This document shows, one piece after another, positions 62,172-64,000 of a DNA stretch of 64,000 nucleotides. The position numbers and the translations under genes were made by a program. The notes under the pieces are model-generated. The model was not told where the DNA came from, made no database searches, and saw only the letters and a program-made list of their open reading frames with translations. This DNA comes from Teratosphaeria epicoccoides (taxonomy: Eukaryota; Ascomycota; Dothideomycetes; Mycosphaerellales; Teratosphaeriaceae). Location: the NCBI GenBank assembly GCA_021401465.1, contig JADDMT010000078.1:1-64000 (forward strand). Reading direction: 5' to 3'. Position 1 is the first letter of the stretch, and each line of letters begins with the position of its first letter.

Positions 62172-64000
62172 ATGGCCACTCCCACACTTTCCCGTCAGAA
62201 CACATTTCTCAATCTCCTTCGCGAGATCCCCACTGTAGACAAGATCAAACAAGAGCATACCATCACACTTGACGACAAGACCATCCCAACACAGACGACA
62301 GTATCTCCGCGCAGAGGAGAAGCCGAGGAGGATGCTGAACGCAATGACAGCGAACCTGCCAGTGCCTCTACGACACCATCTTCGAAGACGCCTCTCACCA
62401 GGCGCTTCACGAACAATTCTCTTACTCTCCAGCATACGCTTCGACAAGAGATTGTTAAGAGGAAATATGCGCGATATGGACGAGAACGGTATGAGGATGC
62501 AAGCACCGAGCACGGTACCGACGCAACTTGGGCGCAGCAAGAGGGTGAGCCAGGACGGGCAACAGAGCGCAGCACAGTTCCAACCCAAGGCACATACCTG
62601 CAAAGAGGCAAGGCGAGAGCAAAGACCGTCATAAATCGGAAGAGTAGGCTTGGCAGGGGGCAGGAGAAAGAGAACCGCGTCGTGGACATACTGTACGAAA
62701 ACCAGCGCGGTTGGTTCTTGTTTGGTGTGCCTAGATATAGCTCAGCTTCACTGCTGCCTTGTGACCCAAAGCCATGGCAAAATTGCGACTTCAGAACCAG
62801 TCCGATGGATATACGCAACGCCCAGGTGCCGAACCCAGGATGGGAATGGGAGTGGAAAAGCTGGTACGTGGATATGAGCAGAGATGTCGATGAAGAAGGA
62901 TGGGAGTACAGCGCATTTTTTCGAGCGGGCTTCAACTGGCATGGCAGTCATCCTTGGGCACATTCGTGGGTGAGGCGACGAAGATGGCTTCGAGTAAGGA
63001 GACGAAAGCTTGAGAAGCATGTGACACAAGAAAAGAGCCACGAATTGACAGCAGATTACTTCACAATACATCCAAAGACGTTGAAGGTGCATTCGGGTGA
63101 GAACAGTCGAGCAACGAGTTTGCAGGCATTAACGCATGCGGCCATGGACGGGGAGGATGACCTACAACGGATGGACATTCGAGATATTGGTGATTTGGTA
63201 ATTGCGCTCCGAAAGTCTGCTCTAGACCGCGAGAAGTTGGTTGCAGTGCGCAAGTTTCTGGAAGGTGGCGGGGAGAATATCCATTACCTCCCGCCACGAA
63301 TTCCTGAGATTATGGACCTGCTGTTGTATCAAAGCTCAAGGCGACAGCTGCTGGCAGAGCTGCTTGCGCATCACAGGACCGCGTACGAGCATCGCAACAG
63401 TGTGGCTGGTGACGAACACCATGAGTCGGACGAAGAGAAGCGCGCGCATCATGCAGCCATACAACACGCTGCAGATCTTCACGATGCCGTGATAGCCGCT
63501 GAAGATCAAGTGCGACGACTCGAGTACTGGAGCGACATCAAAAGCATGGCCAGCAATGAAGAGATGATCCACAGTGAGCGCTTTCAGATTGGCGCTGGTG
63601 GTCACCCCCGCGACTCGTTTTGGTCAAAGCAGAGGGCCGAAGACAGTATGCACGAACTGCACAAGCATTCGGAACACCACTCAAAGTCCGATGACAGTAG
63701 CAGCCGGCGAGATAGTCAAAAGTTCCTTGACGCACGCACAACTGCGCCGAGCCAGAAGAGTAGCTACCAGATGCTTAGTAACAGTCCAGATCAGGGCGAA
63801 GATACTGAGGAACTGGATCGGTATACCACTGCGAATGAGTCCCTTTCCGACGGTGAGAGCGTCACCGGACCGGTGGGCAGGAACAGCAGTATCACTTCGC
63901 CGGCGCAGAAGGGCAAGGAGAAGGTGACGAAGTTGAGCTCACTGGATGGCATGATGGAGGAGGGTGATGAGCATCGTGATGGCGTCGAAGACTTGTACGG
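62172..64000 (+). CDS. DysF-domain protein, Mug65/Spo73-like (partial, runs off the window)
   Basis: The frame opens with ATG at 62172 (MATPTLSRQNTFLNLLREIP) and stays open to the window end, at least 609 codons, so the 3' end is missing. Residues about 170-260 form the dysferlin-type DysF domain: VVDILYENQRGWFLFGVPRY, then CDPKPWQNCDF, the Trp-rich NPGWEWEWKSWYVDM, EEGWEYSAFFRAGFNWHG and WVRRRRWLRVRRRK. A helical region (IGDLVIALRKSALDREKL) and a charged, Ser-rich, probably disordered tail follow. Fission yeast Mug65 and budding yeast Spo73 are relatives. Spo73 acts in prospore membrane shaping. Several antisense frames overlap this gene and are not real. Confidence 0.88.
   Translation, partial: MATPTLSRQNTFLNLLREIPTVDKIKQEHTITLDDKTIPTQTTVSPRRGEAEEDAERNDSEPASASTTPSSKTPLTRRFTNNSLTLQHTLRQEIVKRKYARYGRERYEDASTEHGTDATWAQQEGEPGRATERSTVPTQGTYLQRGKARAKTVINRKSRLGRGQEKENRVVDILYENQRGWFLFGVPRYSSASLLPCDPKPWQNCDFRTSPMDIRNAQVPNPGWEWEWKSWYVDMSRDVDEEGWEYSAFFRAGFNWHGSHPWAHSWVRRRRWLRVRRRKLEKHVTQEKSHELTADYFTIHPKTLKVHSGENSRATSLQALTHAAMDGEDDLQRMDIRDIGDLVIALRKSALDREKLVAVRKFLEGGGENIHYLPPRIPEIMDLLLYQSSRRQLLAELLAHHRTAYEHRNSVAGDEHHESDEEKRAHHAAIQHAADLHDAVIAAEDQVRRLEYWSDIKSMASNEEMIHSERFQIGAGGHPRDSFWSKQRAEDSMHELHKHSEHHSKSDDSSSRRDSQKFLDARTTAPSQKSSYQMLSNSPDQGEDTEELDRYTTANESLSDGESVTGPVGRNSSITSPAQKGKEKVTKLSSLDGMMEEGDEHRDGVEDLY

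Noticed and set aside
62031..62935. Minus-strand frames of 190 and 246 codons
   Set aside because: They overlap the DysF gene antisense. The plus-strand frame has clear domain motifs.
1..64000. tRNA, rRNA or other structured RNA genes
   Set aside because: I looked for T-loop and box-B-like TTCRANNC contexts on both strands and found none with cloverleaf pairing. A tRNA scan would settle this.

Overview
The window is nuclear DNA of a filamentous ascomycete, most likely a dothideomycete and possibly in the Mycosphaerellales. Three things point there: short GT-AG introns of about 50-110 bp with CTRAC-type branch points, compact genes on both strands, and a protein set typical of Pezizomycotina (PalB/Rim13 calpain, Opy2, an Skt5-type chitin synthase activator, an Alt a 1-like secreted protein, a fungal GRIM-19). 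No species can be named from the sequence alone.

Region 1 (1 to about 7,200) is a decayed repeat island. It holds the end of a Ty3/gypsy chromovirus polyprotein (integrase C-terminus and chromodomain, 2161-2880), one LTR (3591-4032), a long unclassified transposon frame (4680-5960) and three remnants of cysteine-rich, CxxC-type frames on the opposite strand. Every frame is broken mainly by TAG, with some TAA and almost no TGA, as expected from RIP-type CpA-to-TpA mutation. A 741-bp inverted repeat (361-bp arms, 19-bp loop, no indels between arms) lies at 1424-2164.

Region 2 (7.2-64 kb) is gene-dense, with about 23 well supported protein genes. In order they are: RIM13/palB calpain (-); PMP47/ANT1-type peroxisomal carrier (+); a small mitochondrial membrane protein (-); a GH47 mannosidase (-); an Alt a 1-like secreted protein (+); TRM10 (-) and GRIM-19 (+) head to head; NOP9 (+); a group II PLP decarboxylase (+); a PP28/PDAP1-like protein (+); a SEC14-like protein (+); a 1641-aa disordered protein (+); an SKT5/CHS4-type chitin synthase activator (-); OPY2 (+); an XRCC2-like RAD51 paralogue (-) head to head with a SOM1-like protein (+); TAF8 (-); an isochorismatase-AlkB fusion (-); an MGR3-like TPR protein (-) head to head with an SRAP/HMCES protein (+); a small membrane protein (-); a gamma-glutamyltransferase (+); an FAD-monooxygenase pseudogene (-); a 'calcofluor white hypersensitive' family protein (-); and a DysF-domain Mug65/Spo73-like gene (+) that runs off the right edge.

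Most genes are housekeeping and not obviously one pathway. Loose themes are wall and environmental signalling (RIM13, SKT5, OPY2), mitochondria (carrier family, GRIM-19, SOM1, MGR3, the small membrane proteins) and three DNA-damage genes within about 10.5 kb (XRCC2-like, AlkB fusion, HMCES). I see no biosynthetic gene cluster, CRISPR array, tRNA or rRNA. Exon joins were built by hand from splice consensus, frame and family fit. Where the longest open frame begins at a non-ATG codon I moved the start to an ATG or added an upstream exon.
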